Shown piece after piece: positions 52,861 to 63,999 of a stretch of 64,000 nt of DNA. The stretch covers positions 682,001-746,000 of the forward strand of contig OZ345376.1 in assembly GCA_977006965.1 (NCBI GenBank), in the 5' to 3' direction. The first letter of the stretch is position 1. Each line of letters starts with the position of its first letter. The notes under the pieces are model-generated. The model searched no databases. It worked only from the letters and a program-made list of their open reading frames with translations, and had not been told where the DNA came from. The stretch is from Phymatolithon calcareum (Eukaryota > Rhodophyta > Florideophyceae > Hapalidiales). The position numbers and the translations under genes were made by a program.

Positions 52861-55225
52861 GTGAACAGCCAACATAACAAGATCTCCAAAGCGATGAGAT
52901 TCAGAGCATTTCTTCGCGGAAGAGAAACATGTCAGAATGTGGACAGCGACTTGTGGTCAGAGCACAACCGATAGCAATGCGTACACTAGGTCTATGTAGG
53001 AGAACAGCACTCAGGCCCATTCTAAGTAATACTGATTAAACCTTATGATCATGGCACCAGAAAAATTGCCCCAATTGTCCTGATGCGTAGGTAACTTTTA
53101 AGAAAAATCTACTTTTCTTCATCTTCTTGTGATCATTTTGCACTCATCAATGTGGTGCTGATTTGTGCCGCGGCACTTTACTGTTTACCGAAGCATGACC
53201 AGAAATTTTCTGATCCTGTTATGCTTTTCTGTAACATAACAACCACAACGGTGCGGGTGTTCGCAATCCTGGTGAGTTGCTAAATTTCTGCGAAAAAGTG
53301 CTATTTGCAGGAGTAGCGGTGGATCTGGGTGGCGGTGGAAGTATTCCAGATTTGCAAATAATTATTGGTATTGAGTGCGCACAGTGGCGCTGCTGTGGTC
53401 AATTGATCACATCTGACTAAATGACTAAAACCAATGCCAAAAAGGATAGTCCATGGTTCCCGTATACTTCTTACTTTCGCTAGAAGGTAAGACACTTGAA
53501 TGGTCCTACGTTTGGGAGCTCGGTCCTGGGTCTCCGTACATGGATCGCCAGGCTCGCGCACATAATTTGCGTAATATATAAGCACACCTTCAGGGATTGC
53601 GCTACTGGATGCTCTCTGCTTCGCGCGCTTCTCGATCCGAGGGCTTAGAACTGCGTTTGCAGTCACGGTGAATGGGAAGAAAAATGCACCGATGGAATCC
53701 GCTTCTTGAGGACTGGTTCGTACTTGGCTATTTTTACATCGGCCAATGGGACTAGAATAGATGCTATGTCTTTCGCTGCCTGCGGAATGTTTCACGGGGA
53801 ATGCGGGCTGATGAACGTGACTTCTACCGCAACGTGTTTGCTTAAATTCTCCTGCCCCGGAGCACGTGGTTCGACTAGGAGGTCCCGTCGCCTTCTTGCC
53901 TCGACGGTGATGCCTTTTGGTTAAAATGTGTATTTAATTTTCGGACTGATTTCCTCCATAAAGGATGAATGCGATGGTGCTCAGCTGGCAATTGTGTCGT
54001 CGTGTGTACGCCGTTGCTCCCCCTGCTGCATACAATGGCACACGACCATTTACAGGAAGATCATAGAAATATTCCTGTCCAATTACAGTATTCGTTTGAC
54101 GCAACATGGCTCGCCAACATGATTTTATCCGGTTTGATACAGTAAGCGACAAGAAAATTTCTACTGTCAATCCTCCATAACTGGATCTTCGACTTTCGAA
54201 AATCCTCGGTTTTCAGAATACAAGAGGTTACGGCGAATACGGTATGCTCACAAATTTATCTAAATTTTAAGATTATTAGAATATTCGATACCTGGATATC
54301 GTCAATGCCTGAACCATGGTGCATGCATGAAATTTGTAAATGTTTTTGAGTCGTTTTCACGGATCATATTCAACACGTGGGCGCTTTGCCGAGCCGAGAA
54401 CAAGAATTTTCAATTTCTAACAATGGTTTCTGGCCCGAACTCCCAACATATCCTTCAACGAGGCGCATATGACCGCCAAATTGTCGGACATGGGGCATAT
54501 GTAATCCATATTGCGTGCATTTCCGGCTTTCCGCCATACACCTGTAACATTTGAGCTATCATACAAATTAGAATCCACTTTGGACATCCAGTAATCAAGG
54601 ATTGACTGTAGTCCCTTACAACTGCATCACGTTCTATTCTGGGACAATAAAGAAAGTCATGGCAAGCGGCAAAACGTATCGTAATCTGTTCTCAAATCAT
54701 GGATGTCGATCCAAAATAGCCATCAAACGGGACTGTACACTATCGCTTGACTAACAAGGCCTTGTGATCACAAGCATACGTTATTTTTCTAACCTTATTA
54801 CTTGCTTATGAGAGCGAAGCGGACACATTACTGCAGCAAACTTTCATCCAATTGGTCTTGTTGCTTTGCGTTCTTCGAACGTATTGAAGTCGCACTGACG
54901 ACTTCCGTGATACATTCAGACCTCTTAAAACACGAAATGCCCTGTTTGCCCACAAGTGCATGAATATTGTTTACTGTACCATCGTACTGCCTCCGCAAGC
55001 CAATGTTCCATATTTATGATACAGGATGTCATGTACGCGTCTGGCCTCTACGATCAGAGCTCCGCACCAATAATTGTCAACTATTGAAGAGTGTGTGATT
55101 TGGCGGATTCTAACATGTACTATCTATTCTTAACATTTTGGTAGAAAAGCATTAGAAGATGCGCGACACAGGCTTCCTTGCCAACACCAACTCAACATTA
55201 CCCTTGCTATTTCGACGAAAGACCA

Positions 55226-55260
55226 TCTAGCTCCATAGTACTAATTACTATGGAGCTAGA
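55226..55260. repeat. Perfect hairpin, 15-bp arms
   Basis: TCTAGCTCCATAGTA, loop CTAAT, TACTATGGAGCTAGA. It lies 16 bases before a second hairpin. Confidence 0.8.
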
Positions 55261-55275
55261 ATAATTATTATACAA

Positions 55276-55321
55276 TACGCCGCAGTGTTCTTCTTTTAGT
55301 AATAACGAACACTGCGGCGTA
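55276..55321. repeat. Perfect hairpin, 15-bp arms, 16-base loop
   Basis: TACGCCGCAGTGTTC and GAACACTGCGGCGTA around a 16-base T/A-rich loop. Arm sequence is unrelated to the neighbouring hairpin at 55226-55260. Confidence 0.8.
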
Positions 55322-56686
55322 GTAGCTACAGGAAATCTGGGAAAATTTCATGTTGGCAGTTCAGCTCCTATAAACTTATTTTTAGCTATGTCGGAGTATC
55401 CTCAATGGTCAAAACTGGAGGCACCAGGGCACGAAAGTGCCCTGCATCGACCCAACAGACTAAGGCATTTAATATGCATTCTATGCACTACCTAATGTTA
55501 AAGGCAATCACCGATAAGTGCAACGTTCTTGAGTAATATTCGACCATTGAGGAGTCATTGTTTCAAATTTGTGCGGCTACCGTAGAGAATTGAAAGTGAT
55601 CATTCCAGAGTACTTTTAAACATTTTCTTCCTATAATTCTAAAATAGTCTTAATTCTTTAAGCGGTTGTGATGCAAAACTGTACATTTCTCTGTAGAAGT
55701 TGCACCTGCGTATTGAGAAAGCCTTTATAGAGCTACCAGAACCCTGCAGGCGCAATATAGCAATGGACCTTCTTCTGCAGACACCCGTTGTTTGATGCTG
55801 TTGCCATTTTCAGCATGAGTTCTCGATTACATCAGTAATCAAAGGAAGAGCTACGTCAGCTAAGGTGATCGTAAGTTTGCTTTCGGGTTGAGTGCGACAG
55901 TACCTAAATTGATAGAGGGAGATTCAGGAAAATTAGTGATTTGCCCTGGTCCTAAGTCTAGCCGGCTTGGATTTCAGTCTAGCTGCTTTTTGGGCTGCCG
56001 GACTGGAGACTATGGTCTCTACCGTTCGTCGCTCTTCTTACGTTGTAGTATTTTCATTCTTCACGCTCATTGGAGATATCGGAACAGGCTACCACTTACA
56101 TTGCGAGACTGGCTTGGTTTCTGCTAAATTGCGCCGAACCGTTTTTCTGACGCCAGCCGATTTAACCCGGCTGGCTTCAAGACCAAAAACGATAACGTTT
56201 TAGAGCCACAAAAAACTAATGACAATTGTTCCGTAAATTTACGTATTCCCTGCAAACCATTGTTCCAAGTTAAGGCAAGCCTGGAAAATAAATTTGACCA
56301 TTGTGGCAATTAGGTTGCGGCAAAGCGAGATCCCCAAAGGATCACTAATGAAGCAGAAGAAAAATTGGAAAGTTGTGACTTTCTCCACTGAAAATATAGG
56401 TAGCCCTATTCGAGAGAAGGAACACAAATTGTGTGACAACGGAGAAACGTAAAAATCGCATAAACCGGCAAATAATGTTATAGGTTTCTTGACGCTGTCG
56501 AGTAATGGACATAGCCGTTAACAAATTGAATACGAAATGAGATGTAAGCGGATTACTCACGTTTGGACTCAGAGCCCGTAAGTACGGAATGGACAGAGGC
56601 ATGTAGTGGAGCACAGTATATTGTTATGATTTTATGGTAGTGATGCAGATCAAGATTCCAACACGTGGCACATATTTTCAATTCAG

Positions 56687-58662
56687 TACACCTATTTGTG
56701 ATATTAGTGTCCCGTTTTTCAAAAGGGGATTAAAAGGGGGATGGAAGGATTCTAGTACTCGGTGCTGCACTGTGCATCTTAAACCTTCAACATTTCGCAA
56801 GAAAATTTTCGTTTCTACAGAGCTAAAAATATTGTAATGATTACAGTGGCTCTCCCGAGCACGTATCAAAATTCTGTGTGAGCAAAACTAGCAATATGAT
56901 ACAGCGTTATTGCGAAAGATAAGGGCTGATCGCATGTTCTCTCTTGTGGAACTTGTTCATCACCCCAGAGTCATTGCAGCATCACCCAAACCTATCACGC
57001 CATGGTCAGCCATCCGGCCAATCAGGAAGCACAAGTGCGCCATCGCACGACGCAGATTGTTTCCACAAAAGCCCACCGCAAAGCCGTTATGGAATGGATG
57101 CAAAATGAGGTTCAATCCACTAGAAACGCCTCCCGAATTGCCTCCCGGGCCGTAAAGTAGTTTCCTCACATTTTCCGTTGGACATGTGCTCGCTCCAAAG
57201 AGGCCAATCGCAAGAAAGCACTTCGCTGGTGGAACATGGCGGCAGCTTATTTGGCACAATTGAAAACACCAGAGAACCGTGCCATTTCACTTATTTCAAG
57301 GCGAACTGCAGGTGTTTCTATGAGACGTGTACATATTAAGACGCTCGTTGGCCGCGGGCGCAAGCGCTTGGCGTGGGTGGACTACGTTCATAGCATGCTA
57401 TTGGCTGAATTCGAGCGACTCTCAAGTGCTGGCGTTAAGATGACCAAACCGTTACTCATGGATATCGCGTTACATACGTTGACTGATCCAGATTCTCCAT
57501 TTCCAGGGAAAATGCTTGACGATTACACCAATAAGCCAATCATATCGCATATTAAGGGTCCGTGGATTGAGTCATTTCTCAACCGATGCAACATTGTGAT
57601 ACGTAAGCAGTCCGGGAATCTGTGGCGCTCTGATGCGCACACTGTTTACACCGAGAAACTGATCGCATTCTATCTTGGTGAGTTGGAACGCGATTTCCAC
57701 AATGGAGCATTTGAGAATGTCATTCTTGAGAACATGGATGAAACAGACTTTCTCTATAATATGGACAATCATCATTCGCTCGGATTTATGGGAGCCGACT
57801 CTGTGAATTATGCTGACGTGGTATCTGGTGGAGAGGGCATATCTGTCGTTCTGCGAATAAATGGAGGAGATACCCCCTCTCTAACGGCGCCGTTCCTCAT
57901 TTTTAAAAATAGAGACAGGAATTATCCGATTCTAAACGTTGCGGATAACATTGACGGGGTTTCATACAGGACGCAACCTCGTGGTTGGATGGATCGGCAA
58001 ATGTTCGATCAGTGGCTCAGGGAGCCACGGGCTATTTCCAATGATTCTCTTGGGCGGAACCGTGTTTTATTTTTGGATAACTGCTCTGGGCATAAGGAGG
58101 CTTCTAGCCAATCACTGGATGCCATTAAGACAGAGCTCCGTTTTCTTCCACTAAACGCCACACACTTGTGTCAACCATTGGACTCATTTATAATTCAAGC
58201 ATATAAGGAAATATGGCGCAGGGAATGGGAAGCAGAAAAAGTGCGTCGAATTGAGAACGAACAATGGGCCCCAGCGTCTGGAAAGCTTCAGAATCCTGGA
58301 AAACATTATTATATGAAACTTGCAGCGAAATGTGCTGCAGAGGTGAATGCTATGAAGGATTGTAATGGTCTATCATTAGTACATAAGTCTATGATACGCT
58401 GTGGACTGTCCGTTGGAACGGATAGTATGTGGAGTGTTAGCCAGCTTTTTCCACATCTTCAGTCAATAGTAGAAAAACACTATATGGAATTTTGCGGTGT
58501 TGTCCCTGAACACTGATGAATTAAAATTTCTCTAATGTTTTCCAAAAAGCTATTTCTGAATCCGATTTATTTCATTTTTGCTCCTTTTGAGTAGTAACTG
58601 CAGCAAAAAGTATTACTTTGAGTACAACATTTTTCGGGACACTAATATCACAAATTGGTGTA
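56687..58662 (+). mobile_element. pogo/Tigger-type DNA transposon with TIRs and TA duplication
   Basis: Terminal inverted repeats of 26 bp at 56689-56714 and 58635-58660 differ at one position (CACCTATTTGTG against CACCAATTTGTG, then ATATTAGTGTCCCG). Both are flanked by TA (56687-56688 and 58661-58662), the target duplication of the Tc1/mariner/pogo superfamily. The 1972-bp body contains a single transposase frame interrupted once. This is a near-complete, cut-and-paste element and probably one of the younger insertions in the window. Confidence 0.9.
57002..58516 (+). pseudogene. pogo/Tigger DDE transposase with one in-frame stop
   Basis: A 504-residue frame from ATG 57002, broken only by a TAG at 57158-57160 (codon 53); from 57233 an ATG would give a 427-residue truncated product. 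Residues 25-80 look like the N-terminal helix-turn-helix DNA-binding part (VMEWMQNEVQSTRNASRIAS, later FRWTCARS). The catalytic core is intact: ENMDETDF (Asp 246), VLFLDNCSGHKE (Asp 359) and LPLNATHLCQPLDSFIIQAY (Asp 394), a DD35D spacing, which is in the range of pogo-type DDE_1 transposases. The enzyme would cut at the TIRs and insert into TA. The stop removes most of the DNA-binding region from any full-length product. Confidence 0.85.
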
Positions 58663-58669
58663 GAGCCGT

Positions 58670-59056
58670 CAGAGGGACCTTCTTGAGAATTCGATTTTTG
58701 CGTCCGCACTACCAGTCTGGAAAAGTCCTCAAATCCAGTCCCAAATATTTTCACTGGTAATGAGGACGCGGCATAGGTTTGGAGTGGCTGATGTGCTCAT
58801 CTATGTGACATTCCTTCTCCTAACGATTTTCAGTTTTCGGAAGTGGAATTGCTTTTCAACCAAACTTTTCGTGATGTTTTTGCGCACTGAAAAGTGTGCG
58901 AAAACATCTGAAGCGAAAGTTTGCAAATCAACACTCAGCCACTGAAAACCTATGCCGCGTCCTTGTAACCAGTCCACGAAATAATGACTGGTAATGAGGA
59001 CTTTTTTGACTGGGTCTATGCCGCGATTTTGATGAATTCTCAAGAAGGCCCCTCTG
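58670..59056. mobile_element. Foldback element with ~130-bp inverted arms
   Basis: The left arm starts CAGAGGGACCTTCTTGAGAA; the right end reads as the inverted CAGAGGGGCCTTCTTGAGAA. Further inside both arms share GGACGCGGCATAGGTTT and AGTGGCTGA. Arms are roughly 58670-58797 and 58935-59056 around a ~140-base centre with no ORF. GTC occurs immediately on both sides (58668-58670 and 59056-59058), so a 3-bp duplication is possible. It starts eight bases after the TA of the pogo-type element. Confidence 0.6.
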
Positions 59057-59059
59057 TCA

Positions 59060-60778
59060 GAAGTAAAACTGGGTTATTTAATATTGTGGACCGTTTATAG
59101 ACCTACTATTTTTTCAGCAGCACGAAAGAGTGATACATAAGGTTACGATACATCCACAGTTTTTTTCTCGCACTCCAAATTTTCAATCTTTTTCCGAAAT
59201 AAATCCAAAACAATTCTACTTTTGATCTATAATTTCAGTTTCTCGAACGACGAAGAGGAGCTCCTCTTTCCATCAGCTGCGTGGATTCCGCTCGCGAAAA
59301 TGCCTCCCATTCGAGCTGAAGAGAACGGCATCTGTACAACCCACAATCGCAAGTGAATATCTGCACAAAGTTAAGGCGGAGCTACGCGAATGCTGCTTCT
59401 GCGTGTCCCGCGTGCTTTACCACGCCAGCAGCGCAGTCCGTATGAACGAGTCACGCAGCGATTCAGGCTCGTTTTTATACTGCTCTCCATTGCATTTCCA
59501 TGTCCACGCTGCGAAGGATAATCATTCACACATGCCTTGCACATTATCACGCCGCTGGCATGTCATGCTGCTATTACCGTCGTTTGCACTGCATAGGACA
59601 TCCGTTTGAAACCGTTGGACATCTCAAACCTGACCGAAGTCCTTTTGTTATTCCGGAATTGGGCGAGGAATGTGGATGATTGTGACATATCAGAGGTTGT
59701 TTCTGAACCGGCATTGGAACTGAGCTCTCATGGTCCCCAAATGAGCTCGTGCTGCTACCTTTCGCTGGTGCTACGACTCGCTGCTGCTATCTCAGGAAAA
59801 TTGATTTTATGTGCCCGAGCAGCCCTCTTTGATAAAGATGGGACACCGCCAGTCCGTGACATATGTGCTGCTCGTTCAATGGAAAAGCGCCGACTGAACG
59901 AAGGTGACGATACTACCACATGGAGTCGCAGCATCCGCAAAATATCTTATCATTGCACTGGCTAGGTTCATGTGACTTTTCTTAGGATGCGCGACGGATT
60001 ACCGCTCAACTATGAACTAACCGGACATCCAGGATCTCTGAGATACTCGCATTTTTCCAACACTGCGGCAAGAGTCTCTCATATTGCTGCTGATGTGCAA
60101 GCGGAAGCGTTTGATGCAGAGTCGAGGGGTTAGGAAGCAAAAGAAGACCGTGAATATTGAGAAGACAAGCAGTAAGTGTACTAGGTGATTCTTTCCGCAG
60201 CACAGGAGAGAATTTCAGGTCCATCTGATGCTCTGATGACGACGGACGAGCTCGAGCGTTAGTAGATACAATAGATTCCCATTTCATTCGAACACTTTCC
60301 GAGCATGCAAGCATTGCGATCGACGCTGTGGATTGATAAAGCGCTTACTATTGCACCCTTATCTACAGTTCTTTCGTATTTTGCACACAGTAAAAATTCA
60401 TTCCGCAATGCAGATACGACAAACGCTGCATTGGTCTTTACGATATAGGTTATAGAACGTATGGCGTCGAAATTAAACCTGTCACTTTCAATTCGTTTCC
60501 GTCACAGGCGTTTACGGCGAGGCATTGTTCGAATTCAAGATTCGAGTGCACGTTGACGTTTTGCTCGTCTGAGTTATTATTCGCACCCCCTACTCCGCGC
60601 AAAATCGAGTGAGAACGCACAATGCCTTCACTAGTACGTAGAAGAGCGCCTGCACCAATGGGATTCGCATCTTGATCGGCGTTCTCAGGAACGTAGGGCG
60701 ACGCGATGCCATTGTCGTGCTATGTGTCGTTACTGAGCCTTTGTGTTAGTAGAGCGTTGAGGAGCTGTCTTAGCCATC
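59060..60778. other. Gap
   Basis: No recognisable gene. A 119-codon plus frame at 59606-59965 and a 102-codon minus frame at 60006-60314 carry no motif. Confidence 0.25.
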
Positions 60779-61940
60779 GATCGTGAGATACGTACGCACT
60801 AGAATTTCTGAGATATTCCGTAGCTTGTCTCCTTTGAGATCTTTTCGCATAGATATGTCACGCGCTCCGGATAAATCTTCAGAAGGCGTACAGAGCTCGC
60901 TCATGCGCTTTCCACGCTGCAGTAGTTGTAGAGATATGCCAACACCGCGAAAGAAACCCACGTACTGTTCTGCAAATAACGTTGTGCTTGACAAGCAGAT
61001 TCGCACCTGTTGTGACATGCTCGCCGTTCAATGCAGATGAATTATCAACGACCAGTATGTTCCAGTCAGTGATGTTGGGAATTTCCACATATTTTGCTTT
61101 CATTCCTTTTATCCATCCACTCAAATCACGCGCTGCCAGGTCATGTGGAACTGGGCCACAGATTCCAATGACGCGAAGCAGCTCATTTGTTTGGAATACA
61201 TCGGACTTGTAAAGTCGATGCGCCATTTGGGCGAACATGGTATCAGGTTCGAACTTTGTATGGCCTGGGATCATGAACGACAGCACGACTAGGCGAAAAG
61301 GTCCAATAGCAACCATTTCAGCTGCCCATCACACCGGAAACTTTGTCTTAAAATAGGGACCTGCGTCCAGGTAGAGACGAAGAAAGCTGGCAGAAGGACT
61401 CACGATACACATGACGTAGTCGTCCAAAAGAGCATACATGATCGGCATCTTTGTCGCCAGTGACAGTCTCATCGACGACATAGACGTAATTCTGCTCGTT
61501 CGATCATTCAAAAATGTCGAAAATATGATGAAGGAGTTTCTGGAAGTAATAGGTTTCGCCAGGTTGTGCACTTTGTCACCAATGTGGCACAAGCTTGCCC
61601 AATTGGAAGTCACAAGCCAGAACAACTTCTGCTTCTGCTTTGTTAGACAACGCAAAATTTTCTGCTCTCTCAGAAGCACTTTGTGGCTCACGGGCCAAGA
61701 TGTTTCGCCGAAAGTACTCGGAAGCACTGCTGATGGGGCGTTTGGATTTAGCCTGCTCTGCAGCCAACGTGCTGCAGTGTCCTGGATAGTACATTCAATT
61801 GACCGGTCTAGATCATGAAGAGATTCATTGAACTGAAGTATAAAGGATTCTATTTTCATGTCCTCATGCCGAGAAATTTGAGCAAGATTGGCACCATCCT
61901 TGATCTTGTCAGGAGTTCGAATGCGGCGAATGCTAGGCAC
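60779..61940 (-). pseudogene. Decayed DUF7869-like gene
   Basis: Minus-strand pieces fit an uncharacterised, transposon-associated eukaryotic domain (DUF7869-like). Frame 61794-61440 holds VLACDFQLGKLVPHW, a TGA, then QSAQPGETYYFQKLLHHIFD, another TGA, and YVYVVDETVTGDKDADHVC. After a frame change, ALLDDYV is followed by YLDAGPYFKTKFPV, a TGA at 61329-61331, then WAAEMVAIGPFRLVVLSFMI and PGHTKFEPDTMFAQMAHRLY, KSDVFQTNELL. The block CDF...QPGETYYF...DET...LDNA-like...PGHTKF-x-x-D is the typical order, with acidic residues suggestive of an RNase H-like fold. Near 60880-60780 RDISMRKDLKGDKLRNISEI may be its C-terminus. Three stops and two or more frameshifts make it inactive. Confidence 0.5.
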
Positions 61941-62005
61941 TAAGTAGCTCGATTTTTCTCGCCTCAGGCGACTGGTAGGTACATAATGTGAATCTTAGTC
62001 CAGTT

Positions 62006-62805
62006 ATGAACAATGCAACCCGATGGGCTACAACGTATCTCATACTTCATCGGTTCAATCGTATCAGAAGTGCGTTAATTGCAACATCGGATGCAGAAGA
62101 TGCTGACCTAGTAATCGATGGAAGGAACGCGTTCAAGAATAGAGTTGCTAAGTTTGCTGACTAGCTGGGCGAGATCAACACGGTGACCATGGAGCTGCAA
62201 AAGACGGATCTAATACTGTCGAATGCACGTGTGGCTTTGGATGAGTTACTTGATGGAATTGATTCTCTCCAATCCATTCCGGAATCAGCATTGTTTCAAT
62301 GCTAGTTGGGTGATTACTATATCTCTCCGACTTCTCAAATCGTGCAAGATGCCTCATTTGAGTCAGGAGTGGTGAAAATCCAAAGTTGGGAGACGAACAG
62401 CATGTCAGACGTTGACAAAGAGAGGTGCAAGGGGCTATTACAAAGACGAACGGAACAAGATGCTGAGATTGATGTGTGCACGAACCGATGAGTATGGCCG
62501 ACTGACTAAAGAAACGGAAGAAGAACACCGGAAGCGCGGGATCGAAGGAATACATTAACACCCAATTTATACTGGGGTCCGTTGCTAAGGTGGAGCAAAT
62601 TTGGTCTATGGCGAAGTATATTCTACTAGACCATAGGAAGGGAACATCTCCTATTGTCTTTGAGTCGATGCTTTTTCTGAAAGTCAACTGCTCCTACTCG
62701 GATGGGCAAACCGTGAAGCAGGCTATGTCTATGGCTATCAAACAACGTGTCGATAGGGCTATCGAAGAAGATGAAGATTACATGCAGCTAGGTGACCTTG
62801 CTTGA
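62006..62805 (+). pseudogene. Decayed hAT-type transposase
   Basis: The first frame starts at ATG 62006 with NNATRWATTYLILHRFNRIR (NxxTRWxSTYxML is common in hAT transposases), has stops at 62162-62164 and 62303-62305, and includes MELQKTDLILSNARVALDEL and then SQIVQDASFESGVVKIQSWE, typical of the region before the C-terminal domain. After a frameshift near 62500 it reads YINTQFILGSVAKVEQIWSM and AKYILLDHRKGTSPIVFESM, then LFLKVN, the hAT dimerisation region (usually E-R-x-F-S-x-A, R...P-x-x-x-E-x-x-x-F). The N-terminal BED finger and the first catalytic Asp are not present. It begins 65 bases from the start of the divergent DUF7869-like gene. Confidence 0.65.
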
Positions 62806-63555
62806 ATAAAGTATTGATGTCTATATTGTGGGAAGCCTTCAAATTGCAGTGCGAATTGCTGCAAACAAAATTGAGGAATTAAATTGATAAATTTCACGCG
62901 GGACTGCATCGCAAACAATAAAAAGTGCATTTTTGAGCCGTTTGGGAAGGTCGCACTTTACGACGACGGTGAATGAAAAGTTGCGTTTTTCGGGTCGTTT
63001 TTTATGTCTGGACTGTTTGGACGCTGAGGTGGTGTCTGATTTTAAGTTTGTATGTATTGTTAGTGCAACTTCGATCTTCATTTTTTTGATGACAAGGTAT
63101 ATATGGAGCCTTATGGGATTGGCCGTATGCTATCAACGTTTCAGATGATTTGTATCGTTTTGTCTTCTTGCACTTGGGAAGGAAATTGTTGCGGAGTAAT
63201 TTGCATCACGAGAGAGGAAACAATTCTTGCGGTAAATGATACATATCTGTTTCGTTTTTCAGTTTGTCGAGATGGAAATTGAGTATTCCAAACCTACCAA
63301 AATCTATTTTTTGCCGTTTTAAAAACCGGTAAATATTCTAAGAAGGACTTTTGCTCTAAACAGCGTTCGTAGTCGGTCTCTAGCAATGTAAAAGATGCCT
63401 ATAAGTACATTCCACATTTAGCCCCCGATCTTGACCCCTCATATAACCAGTTGTACCGCTCTGGAGAAATGGTTGGTAGTTGTTGCATTCGATCAGCTTC
63501 GAGAAATTTACCATGGACTGATTCCTTCAAATTTCGGCAACTAATATTATCATCG
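62806..63555. other. Gap
   Basis: No gene recognised; only short frames on both strands. Confidence 0.3.
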
Positions 63556-63999
63556 CTAATGGAGCGAAGCTTGAAGCGAAAAGCGCAGCACATTGCTGAT
63601 CTTGAAGTTCTCCTTTACTTCTTCGTCCATTGTGGCCAACCCAGTACAAATTCCAGGAATTTTTGATGCGCGCGTTTCAGCACTTATCTCGTCGAAGCAC
63701 AGAGTGGTCAATTTTGTCACTAAGGTTGAGTTAGATCTGAGTTCTTGTAGTGCTTTAGATTCGAGAAATCTATTCCTGCAGTTCTTTATGCTCTTGTCGT
63801 CACAGTCAATGAGCTTTAGGGTTTGAGATTGAGCAGCTGGTCAAAGCGAGAGGACGATGCCAGACTTCGCTTTAGCGAACATCTTCAATCGCTTTTTGAC
63901 GTCTTCGAAATCATTTGGTTCCTGTGTGAGACCGACTGGATTAGTCATTCTTGGGTAGGTACTGTTGAAAATGGTACCTTCGACGGAAATTCCAAAAAG
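63556..63999 (-). pseudogene. Partial unknown ORF at the right edge, one in-frame stop
   Basis: On the minus strand one frame runs from the window edge to a TAG at 63556-63558, interrupted only by a TGA at 63841-63843. Before the stop it reads NPVGLTQEPNDFEDVKKRLK; after it, CDDKSIKNCRNRFLESKALQ, SNSTLVTKLTTLCFDEISAE and MDEEVKENFKISNVLRFSLQ. About 147 codons of plausible, non-repetitive protein. I do not recognise the family; the N-terminus lies outside. It is near the hAT and DUF7869-like remnants and could be another element protein or a host gene fragment. Confidence 0.4.

Larger units (their letters stand above)
52861..56686. other. Gap with twin hairpins
   Basis: No recognisable gene. 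A 165-codon minus frame at 53301-53795 lacks an ATG. On the minus strand near 53900-53750 a frame reads PKGITVEARRRRDLLVEPRA and looks protein-like, but breaks soon. Two hairpins lie at 55226-55321. Confidence 0.3.

Noticed and set aside
53301-53795. 165-codon minus-strand ORF
   Set aside because: No ATG start and no recognisable domain; left as unassigned sequence.
61438-61818. 126-codon plus-strand ORF
   Set aside because: Shadow of the minus-strand DUF7869-like pieces, which show ordered motifs.
62175-62687. 170-codon minus-strand ORF
   Set aside because: Shadow of the hAT-type transposase read on the plus strand, where the dimerisation motif is clear.
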